Source: an uncultured Dorea sp. (lineage in GTDB: Bacteria > Bacillota > Clostridia > Lachnospirales > Lachnospiraceae). Taken from it: a stretch of 33,633 nt of DNA. Positions 1 through 7,751 of this stretch are shown piece after piece (the stretch's first letter is position 1; the number at the start of each line of letters is the position of its first letter). The translations under genes were made by a program, and so were the position numbers. The notes under the pieces were generated by a model that saw nothing but the letters and a program-made list of their open reading frames with translations, was not told the origin of the DNA and did not search any database. The DNA lies in NCBI GenBank assembly GCA_910584095.1, contig CAJTYU010000024.1, forward strand, positions 11,217 through 44,849. Direction: 5' to 3'.

Positions 1-189
1 CCTGACGATGCGCCAAGTCCCGTTTCCGCTTCGGAGCCTGAACCCGAGGCCGTCACGGTTTCCGAAACCAAACCTGACGATGCGTCAAGTCCCGTTTCCG
101 CTTCGGAGCCTGAACCCGAGGCCGTCACGGTTTCCGAAACCAAACCTGACGATGCGTCAAGTCCTGTTTCCGCTTCGGAACCTGAACCG
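1..189 (+). repeat. 72-bp in-frame tandem repeat
   Basis: Units start at 1, 73 and 145. The first two are complete and differ at one base (codon 5, cca versus tca). The third stops matching after 45 bp and has a few synonymous changes. Since 72 is a multiple of three, gain or loss of units keeps the downstream ComFB domain in frame. The array probably continues to the left of the window. Confidence 0.95.
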
Positions 190-453
190 GATTTTGTCAG
201 GCTAAATGTAATGGAAGGGATTGTAAAAGATAAAATTATTTATTTTATGCGCCAGTTCGATGTATGTACCTGCGGCCGCTGTGTTAATGATACAATAGCC
301 CTCACCATGAACGGGCTGCTGCCGAAGTACATTGTAACCACTCCTGCAGCCGTTGACCCGCTTATGAGCTATTACACAAATAGGTTGATTTCAGACGTAA
401 CAGTTGAAGCCACCAAAGCGTGTATGATTGTAAAAGATAATCCAAGACATTAA
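1..453 (+). CDS. ComFB-domain protein with 24-residue tandem repeats (5' end outside window)
   Basis: The frame beginning at base 1 is open to the TAA at 451-453, so this is the 3' end of a longer gene. The first 63 codons are 24-residue Pro/Glu/Ser/Thr-rich units (PDDASSPVSASEPEPEAVTV then SETK), two complete and one partial. They read straight into an approximately 80-residue domain containing CTCGRCVND, then IALTMNGLLPKYIVT, and a later lone Cys. That pattern (CxCxxCxxD, ALxxN, LPxYV) matches the late competence protein family ComFB, whose B. subtilis member is a four-Cys zinc protein; ComFB-type domains have also been linked to cyclic dinucleotide binding. The repeats look like a flexible acidic linker. 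An ATG at 211 could start a stand-alone ComFB protein, but no good ribosome binding site precedes it and the upstream frame is open, so the fusion reading is preferred. Its function here is unknown. Confidence 0.75.
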   Translation, partial: PDDAPSPVSASEPEPEAVTVSETKPDDASSPVSASEPEPEAVTVSETKPDDASSPVSASEPEPDFVRLNVMEGIVKDKIIYFMRQFDVCTCGRCVNDTIALTMNGLLPKYIVTTPAAVDPLMSYYTNRLISDVTVEATKACMIVKDNPRH

Positions 454-460
454 TTATTTT

Positions 461-482
461 ACCCTCAGCGTACACTGAGGGT
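461..482 (+). other. Hairpin just after the ComFB gene
   Basis: An 8-bp perfect stem (461-468 with 475-482) and 6-base loop begin 7 bases after the stop codon. No U-run follows, so alone it is a weak terminator. It may act with the next hairpin. Confidence 0.4.
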
Positions 483-490
483 ATCATTAT

Positions 491-521
491 AAAAATGAGA
501 GCCTGACCGGCTCTCATTTTC
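491..521. terminator. Bidirectional intrinsic terminator
   Basis: A perfect 12-bp stem (492-503 with 509-520) has a 5-base loop. It is flanked by five A on the left and four T on the right, so the RNA from either strand ends in a U-run. It lies between the convergent ComFB gene (+) and the last gene of the flagellar train (-), and can serve both. Confidence 0.85.
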
Positions 522-531
522 TATATCCATT

Positions 532-2178
532 TTATCTTAATTTAAACTTATTTGTCTGATTCTGCAGTAATCGCACCTGGTTAAACAATTCTGAGCTGAC
601 TGCCGCCGATTCCTCGCTGCTTGCCGAATTAGTCTGTACAACATCCGAAATCTGGCTGATTCCTTCTGTTACCTGCGCAATAGATACCGCCTCGCCGCGC
701 ACTGCCTCAGCAATCGTGCCAATCATATTGTTAGACTGCATTACCAGATCCAGAGTCTTAGTTAAAGTCCCGGATACCTCATCCACAATCTGACTTCCCC
801 GCTCTGCCGCCTGAACAGAATTTTCAATCAATTCTTTGGTTGCCTTAGCCGCCTGGTCCGAACGGGACGCAAGGCTGCGCACTTCGCTGGAAACCACCGC
901 AAATCCTTTCCCCGCGCTTCCTGCACGCGCTGCCTCTACAGCCGCGTTCAAAGCCAATATATTGGTCTGGAAAGCAATATCCTCGATAGTCGCAATAATC
1001 TTTCCAATCTGCTGGGAAGCTTGAGTAATATCATTCATCGCCTCCACCATGCTCTTCATCTGCTCGCTGCTTACAGTTACCTGCTCGCCTGTCAGACGCG
1101 CATTTTCCTGCGCCTCAGCCGCATCTTTTACATTCTTTGCCGCATTCTTTGACAACTCATCCAAAGTTGCATATAACTCTTCTACTGCGCTTGCCTGCTC
1201 GGTCGCGCCCTGTGCCAATGACTGCGCACTGCTTGAAAGCTGTTCCGCATGACCGGATACCTGACGTTCTGCCTGAGTAATATTTCCAAACGCCCCTGAT
1301 ATGTTCCGCGTAAAACTATCTATTGATTCTTCAATTGATTTAAAATCACCGATATATTCTTCTGAAGTATGTACATCAAAGTTTCCTGATGACAGCATAC
1401 CCATAATCCGGTTAATATCCGCCACATACTTGTGGATCAGCTGCAGGGAATCCTTTATCGTTACTATCAAATCCCCCAGCTCATTATTCTCTTTCCGTTC
1501 CAGATCAAGCTCAAGCCGTCCATCCTGCAAAGGCTTCGTCTTTTCCGTAATTTGTATAATTGGCTTGACGATACGCGCAAGCACATACTGAACCAGGCTT
1601 GCGAGACATCCCAGTACCAGTACGAAGCAGACTCCTGAGATCACCTGCATAACATGAATTGTCTGCTGCATATCCGCTTTGCAAATCTCATTCTGCTCGG
1701 TCACCTCCGCTACAACTTCATCCAGTAATCCTACCAAAGTTGTCAGATTCGCCTGAATTGTCTCCTGATAATACTTATGCGCCTCATCCGGATCCTCCTT
1801 TAACAGTTCCAGTACATAAGTGGCCGACTCGTGAAGCTCTTTATGCAATGGTTCTATCTGGTCCCTGAGCGCTTTGACCGCGGTATCCTCTATCTTGTCA
1901 TTCCCATAAACCCACTGGCCAAGAACACAAGTGGTCGGGTCAATACTTCCTGTAAATTCAGCTTCTGCATACAAGGCGTTGCTAAGCCCTGACGACCATT
2001 TGTAATGCGCTACCTCTGCACTCTGAATCCGTTCCAATAAGGCGTTCGCCTCAATACTCTTCTTCTGTGTATCCTTAATAGCATAAATGTTTATTGTAAT
2101 CAAAATACTGTACAAAAGCACAGAAACCAGTGCAAAAGCTACACGTATTCCAACCATTGTTTTAATGCCTTTCCGCAT
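532..2178 (-). CDS. Methyl-accepting chemotaxis protein with extracytoplasmic CZB-like domain
   Basis: This 548-residue chemoreceptor should sense a signal outside the membrane and control CheA. A membrane segment at about residues 11-33 and another at about 175-200 bracket the sensor region. Inside it lies a full CZB signature: HxxWxxxL (H58, W61), CxLGxW (C84, W89) and LHxxxH (H112, H116). This 3-His/1-Cys set binds zinc in known CZB domains. A HAMP region follows (about 200-255), then a second HAMP-like stretch (about 250-300) and the signalling hairpin with IAFQTNILALNAAVEAARAG near 401-420. There is no C-terminal receptor pentapeptide. AAGGGG lies 11-12 bases before the ATG. It is 25 bp behind the metalloprotease gene and ends at the terminator, so it is probably the last gene of the operon. 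Confidence 0.93.
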   Translation of the reverse strand: MRKGIKTMVGIRVAFALVSVLLYSILITINIYAIKDTQKKSIEANALLERIQSAEVAHYKWSSGLSNALYAEAEFTGSIDPTTCVLGQWVYGNDKIEDTAVKALRDQIEPLHKELHESATYVLELLKEDPDEAHKYYQETIQANLTTLVGLLDEVVAEVTEQNEICKADMQQTIHVMQVISGVCFVLVLGCLASLVQYVLARIVKPIIQITEKTKPLQDGRLELDLERKENNELGDLIVTIKDSLQLIHKYVADINRIMGMLSSGNFDVHTSEEYIGDFKSIEESIDSFTRNISGAFGNITQAERQVSGHAEQLSSSAQSLAQGATEQASAVEELYATLDELSKNAAKNVKDAAEAQENARLTGEQVTVSSEQMKSMVEAMNDITQASQQIGKIIATIEDIAFQTNILALNAAVEAARAGSAGKGFAVVSSEVRSLASRSDQAAKATKELIENSVQAAERGSQIVDEVSGTLTKTLDLVMQSNNMIGTIAEAVRGEAVSIAQVTEGISQISDVVQTNSASSEESAAVSSELFNQVRLLQNQTNKFKLR

Positions 2179-2203
2179 AATGGTATATCCCCTTTCGTTT
2201 TAA

Positions 2204-2875
2204 TCAATCTTTCACTGCTTCCTGGCTTTCTGCCGTTGTTGTCCTCGTTGTCCCTCCGGATACATAAGCCGTCCCGCATTCCGGACAAATAGCAGTATGC
2301 ACGGTCACTGACTGGCTGATAACCTCTCTGCCTTCCCGTACAGCTTTAGCCTGTTCTCTGGACACATGCTCCATCTCATGCCCTCGCACTGCCGTTCCGG
2401 CCTGTTCCGGTGAAATGTGCGTAGGCGTCTTATAGGATACTCCCGCATCGTTCGAACCGTCCTGATATTTCCTCTCCTCACAGGTCTTGCATTCGCCTTC
2501 CTCCAAAGCTTTCTGAGCGGCGGCCGCGCCTGTTAATTCATCGGAAGCTTCCTCCTTGAAAGCAGCCGTCTCCGCCTGCGTTCCATCTCCATACTGGATA
2601 CGCATCCGCACTGCAAGCTCCGCCGGATCCATTCCCTTCCTTAAAAAAGGAATTGCATATCCAACCTCACTTGCCGCATTCGCATTCACCGCCCCGATTG
2701 GGCGGATCGGCTCAACCGGCATTCCAATATTCGACGCCCGCCTTACCACGGGGACCGACCCTGTCCTCTGCACCGGCTGTACCCTGGTTATCTGGGAAAC
2801 CCCGGCCGTCCGCATGGAACCATAATGCCCGTAACTATAGGAATATGGACTTATTCCGGATATCCCTGCTACCAT
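2204..2875 (-). CDS. Putative HExxH metalloprotease, SprA-related-like
   Basis: This 223-residue protein has an HExxH zinc-protease motif, HEMEH at residues 166-170. It sits between two Cys pairs, CKTC (129-132) and CPEC (197-200), the latter followed by GTAYVSGGTT. The layout CxxCxxRKYxDGS, THISPE, HExEH, CPECGxxYVSGG resembles the SprA-related putative metalloprotease family; that family name is from memory. The first 80 residues are low complexity, rich in Tyr, Gly, Arg and Val, with no signal peptide or membrane segment. A strong GGAGGCGAGATA-type site precedes the ATG. It lies 32 bp behind the EAL/HDOD gene and 25 bp before the chemoreceptor. Its substrate is unknown; a role in processing flagellar or envelope protein would be inference only. 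Confidence 0.7.
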   Translation of the reverse strand: MVAGISGISPYSYSYGHYGSMRTAGVSQITRVQPVQRTGSVPVVRRASNIGMPVEPIRPIGAVNANAASEVGYAIPFLRKGMDPAELAVRMRIQYGDGTQAETAAFKEEASDELTGAAAAQKALEEGECKTCEERKYQDGSNDAGVSYKTPTHISPEQAGTAVRGHEMEHVSREQAKAVREGREVISQSVTVHTAICPECGTAYVSGGTTRTTTAESQEAVKD

Positions 2876-2907
2876 TATCTCGCCTCCTCACTCCAAACCA
2901 GACTTCC

Positions 2908-4152
2908 TTATCCCCTGCTTCCAACAACATTATCCCATATACCGTTCACTTCCTCCACACATTCCATATAAATCTGTGCCATCTCATTCGTGTGGAGTCC
3001 CAACTCATCCGCTAAGCTTTTTATCTCAGACCATTCCGCCCTCTCATAGGAAAGAAGCAGTTCATAGAGTTTTCCTGCAAGGCCTTCGTTAGAAATAAGG
3101 GCGGCTTTCACTTCCTCTACAATCGGGATATCCTCCAGGATCTCTTCCATCGGTGCGTCAATCATGTACTCCAATGTAGAAAACATCCCAAGAAGATAAG
3201 CATCAGAAGCATTGATTACAAAGTTCCTAAGCTTTCTTACTAATCTGGACGCAAAGTTTGCGCGCATAAAAGAAGTCTTAAGAAGCTCCTCGGAAGAGCT
3301 GTCCGCCGCATTATCCTCAAAGCTCAAAAGGTATACCCACTGCTTCAACTGATTGATTCCAACCCGCACCATCGCCTGACGCACAGACGTAGTTTCCTGA
3401 TGGGCTGCAAAATATGATGAATTTGCCATTTTCAGAAGGGCGTAAGTCAGGGACGCGTCCCTTCTCACAATCTCTTCCAGCATCTCGATATCCGGCTCAT
3501 CCTTTGTAATCTCCATAATCAGCTGGTATAAATTGCCCTGCATAAAATCCATTTTACTCGTCTTGGTCATGGTGGCAGTGGAAATATAATTCCCTTCTAC
3601 ATAATCTACCCCAAGCCCCTTGGCATACTCGTAAACTTCCTTTGTATTTACACCTGTGGCAATAAATTCCTTCTGGAAACCATGGGCCATATCTACCAGA
3701 TTCACGATGGAACGGCGCTGTGTCTCATCCATCTTATTCGAAATGTTCACTTTAATATAGTCCACATACTCCAGCATACTGAAATACTTGGGTGTAAACT
3801 GGAAATCATTAATGGCAAAATGGTAACCGTCTTCTTTATACTTGCCGATAATAATAGTTGCAAGAGAATGTACAACAATATTATCTTCTATCTGGATGAT
3901 AACCTTATCCTTGTCAAAAATCTTTGGCGTATTACGGAACAGCAGCGTTGGCGTAAAGGTCATAAACGTCTTCTTATCCTTAAAAATACAACCGGAATTC
4001 TCAGATAAAAAGGATACCATCGCATTCGCCGCAACACTGTCCGTACTCGGATTATACAAGCTGTCTTGATCCTCCTGAATCATTAACTCATAGCCTATAA
4101 CCGCATCTGTCCGAACATCTTTAATCGCCTGTCTTACTACGCACTTTTCCAT
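2908..4152 (-). CDS. Degenerate EAL plus HDOD domain protein (YuxH-like)
   Basis: This 414-residue protein has an EAL-like N-terminal half (about 1-200) and an HDOD half (about 205-400). In the EAL part the key motifs are altered: YELM (21-24) replaces EAL, INDFQF replaces the DDFG motif, ATGVNT replaces EGVET, and EGNYIS replaces the QG(Y/F) motif. Hydrolysis of cyclic di-GMP therefore looks unlikely, while binding or a scaffolding role remains possible. The HDOD part carries RRDASLTYALLKMANSSYF and the typical following AMVRVGINQLKQWV helix. This EAL-HDOD arrangement is known as the YuxH type. The gene starts 1 bp after cheV ends, so it is very likely co-translated with that signalling gene. 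Confidence 0.88.
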   Translation of the reverse strand: MEKCVVRQAIKDVRTDAVIGYELMIQEDQDSLYNPSTDSVAANAMVSFLSENSGCIFKDKKTFMTFTPTLLFRNTPKIFDKDKVIIQIEDNIVVHSLATIIIGKYKEDGYHFAINDFQFTPKYFSMLEYVDYIKVNISNKMDETQRRSIVNLVDMAHGFQKEFIATGVNTKEVYEYAKGLGVDYVEGNYISTATMTKTSKMDFMQGNLYQLIMEITKDEPDIEMLEEIVRRDASLTYALLKMANSSYFAAHQETTSVRQAMVRVGINQLKQWVYLLSFEDNAADSSSEELLKTSFMRANFASRLVRKLRNFVINASDAYLLGMFSTLEYMIDAPMEEILEDIPIVEEVKAALISNEGLAGKLYELLLSYERAEWSEIKSLADELGLHTNEMAQIYMECVEEVNGIWDNVVGSRG

Positions 4153-4153
4153 G

Positions 4154-5071
4154 TTACATCATCCCTCTTTCCTCCAGAAGCCGGTCCATAACCTGAACCA
4201 AACGTCCGATCTCCGGTTTTGAAAGCTGCTCGTCTGCGCCGAGCTGTTTTCCTTTAATCCTCATTTCAGCATTAATCAGGGACGAGAAGATGATAATCGG
4301 AATCCGTTTCATAATCTCGTCATCCTTCACCAGCTTCGTCAGTCGGTGTCCATCCATCTCCGGCATCTCAATATCCGTAATCAAAAGCGCCGCCCGGTCG
4401 TCAAAGTCAGGCTCATTTTTCACAGACAGGAGGTACTCCCATGCTTCTTTGCCATTATTAAAGTTTTTAATATTGGCGTATCCCGCACGGATCAGCGAAT
4501 CCTTAATCATCTTTGTTAACAGGATGGAATCCTCCGCCAAAATAATACTGTGCTCTCTTGCAATACGATCGCCTAATTTGTCAATCTCCTCTACCTGGAT
4601 ACTGGTCTCCGGCGCAATCTCTGCAACAATCTTCTCAAAATCCAAAATCGTTACCAGATTGCCGTTGCACTGTGCAATACCAGTAGCAACGCCGTCGTCC
4701 CCGCTTGTAATCGTCTTATCCGGCTTCTGTATATCCTCCCATGAAATTCTGCTGATTCCCACTACCGTATGTACGCGGAAGGCGATATCCATTTTATTAA
4801 AATTTGTAATAATAAATAAATCCCGGTCCTTCGTATCAGCAACCTCGCCTGTAAGATACTTAGGCAGATTAATTACAGTCATAAGAATTTCCCTCGGCTT
4901 GAAAATCCCTTCCACTGCCTCATGAGAATGAGGTATTGGCTTTACTTTATCCGCCATCATAATCTCCCGTACTTTTGCTACATTGATACCATACAGCTCC
5001 CCAAAGATAGTAAACTGCATAATCTCAATCTCATTCGTTCCCGATTCCAATAAAATCTCTGTATCAGCCAT
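4154..5071 (-). CDS. cheV: Chemotaxis coupling protein CheV (CheW-receiver fusion)
   Basis: CheV links receptors to CheA through a CheW domain (about 10-155) and tunes coupling through a receiver domain (about 174-300). The receiver shows LITDIEMPEMDG with the phosphoacceptor at D233, the acidic pocket AED (about 179-181) and the conserved Lys in LSKPEI. The ATG at 5071 is chosen because AAAGGAG lies 9 bases before it; a GTG two codons upstream (5077) would be only 3 bases from that site. The product has 305 residues. It follows cheC and cheD, and the EAL/HDOD gene follows 1 bp later. No CheA or CheW gene is in the window. Confidence 0.95.
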   Translation of the reverse strand: MADTEILLESGTNEIEIMQFTIFGELYGINVAKVREIMMADKVKPIPHSHEAVEGIFKPREILMTVINLPKYLTGEVADTKDRDLFIITNFNKMDIAFRVHTVVGISRISWEDIQKPDKTITSGDDGVATGIAQCNGNLVTILDFEKIVAEIAPETSIQVEEIDKLGDRIAREHSIILAEDSILLTKMIKDSLIRAGYANIKNFNNGKEAWEYLLSVKNEPDFDDRAALLITDIEMPEMDGHRLTKLVKDDEIMKRIPIIIFSSLINAEMRIKGKQLGADEQLSKPEIGRLVQVMDRLLEERGMM

Positions 5072-5139
5072 AACCACTTTCTCCTTTATATTCTACTATT
5101 ACATATTTATCGACATAAAATCCTTATATCTTAAGCTTT

Positions 5140-5619
5140 TTAAAGCTTTCTCTCTGGTTTCCCGGCTGTCCGGACATACACCTGCCCGGTCGCTACATCC
5201 AGTGACATCGTCCTTGCGTAATTCGCGCCCGTATCCTCGGCCGACACACGCAATCCCTCCATCATCAGTATTCTCTTAACATTCTGTGCATTTCTTTCCC
5301 CGATATTTCCAAGTCCCCCCGGACCTTTCATCTCGAACATTTTCGCGCCGCCCGCGATTTTAATAACCATCCTTTTTTTCACGGCTCCAAATGCATAAAG
5401 CTTGCGCAGAGTCTCACGAATCCCTGAATCTGCATATTTCAATATATTGCTATCCGTAGCGCTCTTCTCCGGAAGCATAATATGGAGAAGCGCTCCCAGT
5501 TTGATCATGGGATCATAAAAGGATATCCCTATACAGGAACCTAATGCATAGGTGATCAGTTCTCCTTCCTGCCTTGCAATCTTCATATCCGCTATCCCAA
5601 CCGATATCTTCTTGGCCAT
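5140..5619 (-). CDS. cheD: Chemoreceptor glutamine deamidase CheD
   Basis: CheD deamidates receptor glutamines and, in the Bacillus-type pathway, pairs with CheC to stimulate its CheY-P phosphatase activity. This 159-residue protein has the catalytic Cys in YALGSCIGI (C29) and the His in ALLHIMLP (H46), followed by the conserved KIAGGAKMF and IGERNAQNV segments. It starts 3 bases after the cheC stop with only a weak ribosome site, so translation is probably coupled to cheC. A gap of about 68 bp precedes it on the cheV side with no obvious signal. Confidence 0.96.
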   Translation of the reverse strand: MAKKISVGIADMKIARQEGELITYALGSCIGISFYDPMIKLGALLHIMLPEKSATDSNILKYADSGIRETLRKLYAFGAVKKRMVIKIAGGAKMFEMKGPGGLGNIGERNAQNVKRILMMEGLRVSAEDTGANYARTMSLDVATGQVYVRTAGKPERKL

Positions 5620-5622
5620 TTG

Positions 5623-6243
5623 TCAACTCACTCCCAGCTTTTTCATTAGAATATTCAGGGATTCTACATCCGGCAGAAGAAGCATGCTGCTATGTAAAGC
5701 CTTTTCATCAATCTTAAAGTCTCCTGTCACCATCATAATCCTATCCGAATGCTGACCCATCATTGCAATCGGCACGCTCAATATACCACCCAGCATATTC
5801 ACGGTGAATTGAGGAACCGACAATTCAACTTCCACATTAGTTAACGACGATAATGCCGTAACATAAGAAGAAATTACGATATTTCCAATCTCAGTGAGTA
5901 CGGAAGTATCGATTTCCTCTAATTCCAGAAGATCCAATCCTGTTTTCCCAAGCATCCGAAAAAGAATATCATCCGAAAAAGTCTGCGGTACGATGAACAG
6001 CATAATTCCTTGGATCTCTCCGCTCATCTCTACGAAGATCGCCGCAACAACACTTTCAGGATCCCCCATTTTTTCGATTGCTTCATTAAATCCCAATATC
6101 TCAGCCCTTGGAAGGGACATCATAACCTTGGCGTTCATCATACTGGACAATGCCGTCGCCGCATTGCCGCCGCCGATACTTCCAATCTCCTTTAAGATAT
6201 CCAACTCCAATGCATTCATTTCTTCATATTTTTTTATCGCCAT
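5623..6243 (-). CDS. cheC: CheY-P phosphatase CheC
   Basis: CheC removes phosphate from CheY-P and binds CheD. The 206-residue protein has the two pseudo-repeated D/SxxxExxN helices of the CheC/CheX/FliY family. The second is intact (S114, E118, N121 in SVLTEIGN). In the first the sequence is DILKEIGSIGGGN, with D15 and E19 but Ser22 where Asn is usual, so this half may be weakened. FliY in this window also carries CheC-like helices. The gene sits between the flgG-like rod gene and cheD. Confidence 0.95.
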   Translation of the reverse strand: MAIKKYEEMNALELDILKEIGSIGGGNAATALSSMMNAKVMMSLPRAEILGFNEAIEKMGDPESVVAAIFVEMSGEIQGIMLFIVPQTFSDDILFRMLGKTGLDLLELEEIDTSVLTEIGNIVISSYVTALSSLTNVEVELSVPQFTVNMLGGILSVPIAMMGQHSDRIMMVTGDFKIDEKALHSSMLLLPDVESLNILMKKLGVS

Positions 6244-6257
6244 ATCTCACCCCTCTA

Positions 6258-6965
6258 TTATCTCAGTGTATTAATCGTACCCATGATCTCGTCGGATGTA
6301 GTCACCATCCTGAGCGCAAGAGAATATGCTCTCTGCGCCTCGATCGTCCGGGTTATCTCGTCCGCCGTATCAACCCCGGACATTTCCAGAATATGGTCCC
6401 TCATCTTTGCGCCCGGCATCAGATAAGGCGCGCCATTTTTGGCGACCGGGGAAAACTCATTATTACCCACGCTTAACATTCCGTCCAAAACATCAAATCC
6501 ATACACGCCTATTTCGCCGCCCAGCTCGCCGTCTGTAACTAGAATCGGGTTCTGGTTCTGATCCAATACGAAATTACCGTTATCATTCACCAAATAAAAT
6601 TCATCGCCTCTTTTTGATAAGCTAAAATGCCCGTTTCTTGTATATGTGATCTCGCCGGTAATCGGACTCCTCAGCATAAAAAAGCCTTTCTCTATAATTG
6701 CATAATCATAATCGCCCTCGCTGGGAACAAATCCCTTCGGTTCAAAATTCGTATCTGTTTTCTCCACAACCACGCCGGTTCCTGCTTTTAGCGGAGTATC
6801 TTCCCCATTATAATTATTCAGGTTATAATACATTAAATCCGAAAAAACCGCCGTCTTAGCCTTATAGCCATAGTTGTTTACATTCGCAAAGTTATTGGCA
6901 ATTACATCCAGCTTCCTCTGCTCTTCCATCGCGCCCCTGGCTGCCGTGTAAAATGATGTGTACAT
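6258..6965 (-). CDS. flgG: Flagellar rod/hook-basal body protein, FlgG-like
   Basis: This 235-residue protein belongs to the FlgF/FlgG axial protein family, exported by the flagellar type III system to build the distal rod. The N-terminus has AARGAMEEQRKLDVIANNFANVN, whose core is the family's NNxANVN motif, here followed by NYGYKAK. The middle has FFMLRSPITGEITYTRNGHF, and the C-terminus has EAQRAYSLALRMVTTSDEIM, typical of FlgG. It is slightly shorter than common FlgG (about 260). GAGAGGAGAG precedes the ATG. It follows the flgF-like gene by 45 bp. Which of the two paralogues is FlgF and which FlgG is a judgement. Confidence 0.88.
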   Translation of the reverse strand: MYTSFYTAARGAMEEQRKLDVIANNFANVNNYGYKAKTAVFSDLMYYNLNNYNGEDTPLKAGTGVVVEKTDTNFEPKGFVPSEGDYDYAIIEKGFFMLRSPITGEITYTRNGHFSLSKRGDEFYLVNDNGNFVLDQNQNPILVTDGELGGEIGVYGFDVLDGMLSVGNNEFSPVAKNGAPYLMPGAKMRDHILEMSGVDTADEITRTIEAQRAYSLALRMVTTSDEIMGTINTLR

Positions 6966-7010
6966 ATGGTCTCTCCTCTCAAGCTTCTATTTCTATCGTA
7001 GTTCCCTCGC

Positions 7011-7751
7011 CTATGTTGCGGCGCCCAGCGTAACAATCTTTCCTGTTAACTGGTCATATATCTTCAGGATCTGGGCCGAGCCCTGAAGCACACGCTGGCC
7101 GCTCATCATCCTAGTCATCTGCTCCGCCATATTTACATTGGAATATTCCGTATACCGCTGGCTTACCGTCGCATTCGACGCCTGCGGCGCAGCTGCCGCC
7201 TGGAATACTCCTCCGGTAATCTTGGTAAGCTGGGTATAATCAGCAAAATCAACTACCTGAAGGCGTCCAAAGTTCTGCAGGCCATCCTCCGTAGTAATAT
7301 TCCCCTGTGTATCAATAGCCACTTCGTCCGTAGTAAGCTGGATCGGTCCGTTTGTCCCTTGTACGCGCCCAATTCCCGGCAGTACCAGATATCTCTGGTC
7401 ATCCAGATTAAAAGAACCGTTTCTCGTATAAACAACGCCGTTATCCGTCTGGACGACAAAGAAACCATTCCCCGTCAAAGCCACATCCAACGCTCCTCCG
7501 GTTTCCCTTAAACCGCCTTCACTATAATCGGTCACCCGCTCATCCGCAATATTCATCCGGGACACGGTACCTACCTGCGTTTTCCCAAATTGGTCATACC
7601 GATAAATCATCTCTTCCCGAAAAGTGCTTTCAATCAGCCGGTCTTCCTTATAACCCGGAGTAGATACATTGGATATATTATTACTGATAATATTCATATT
7701 CCGGTTCTGCGTGATCATGTTTGAAGCTAAATCATAATACCCCTGAAACAT
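7011..7751 (-). CDS. flgF: Flagellar rod protein, FlgF-like
   Basis: This second FlgF/FlgG-family axial protein has 246 residues. It has MNIISNNISNVSTPGYK at the N-terminus, NGFFVVQTDNGVVYTRNG in the middle, and EQMTRMMSGQRVLQGSAQ near the C-terminus. The reading frame is open upstream to 7862, but the start at 7751 is chosen: GGGAGAGGAAAG lies just before this ATG and MFQGYYDLAS is the family's N-terminus, whereas the upstream extension is Arg-rich and is a shadow of the sigma factor gene. With this start the gene overlaps the end of fliA by 20 bp. Confidence 0.9.
   Translation of the reverse strand: MFQGYYDLASNMITQNRNMNIISNNISNVSTPGYKEDRLIESTFREEMIYRYDQFGKTQVGTVSRMNIADERVTDYSEGGLRETGGALDVALTGNGFFVVQTDNGVVYTRNGSFNLDDQRYLVLPGIGRVQGTNGPIQLTTDEVAIDTQGNITTEDGLQNFGRLQVVDFADYTQLTKITGGVFQAAAAPQASNATVSQRYTEYSNVNMAEQMTRMMSGQRVLQGSAQILKIYDQLTGKIVTLGAAT

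Noticed and set aside
8..205. A 65-residue open frame in the repeat array
   Set aside because: It is an out-of-frame reading of the 72-bp repeat. The frame at base 1 is open into the ComFB domain and gives a better protein.
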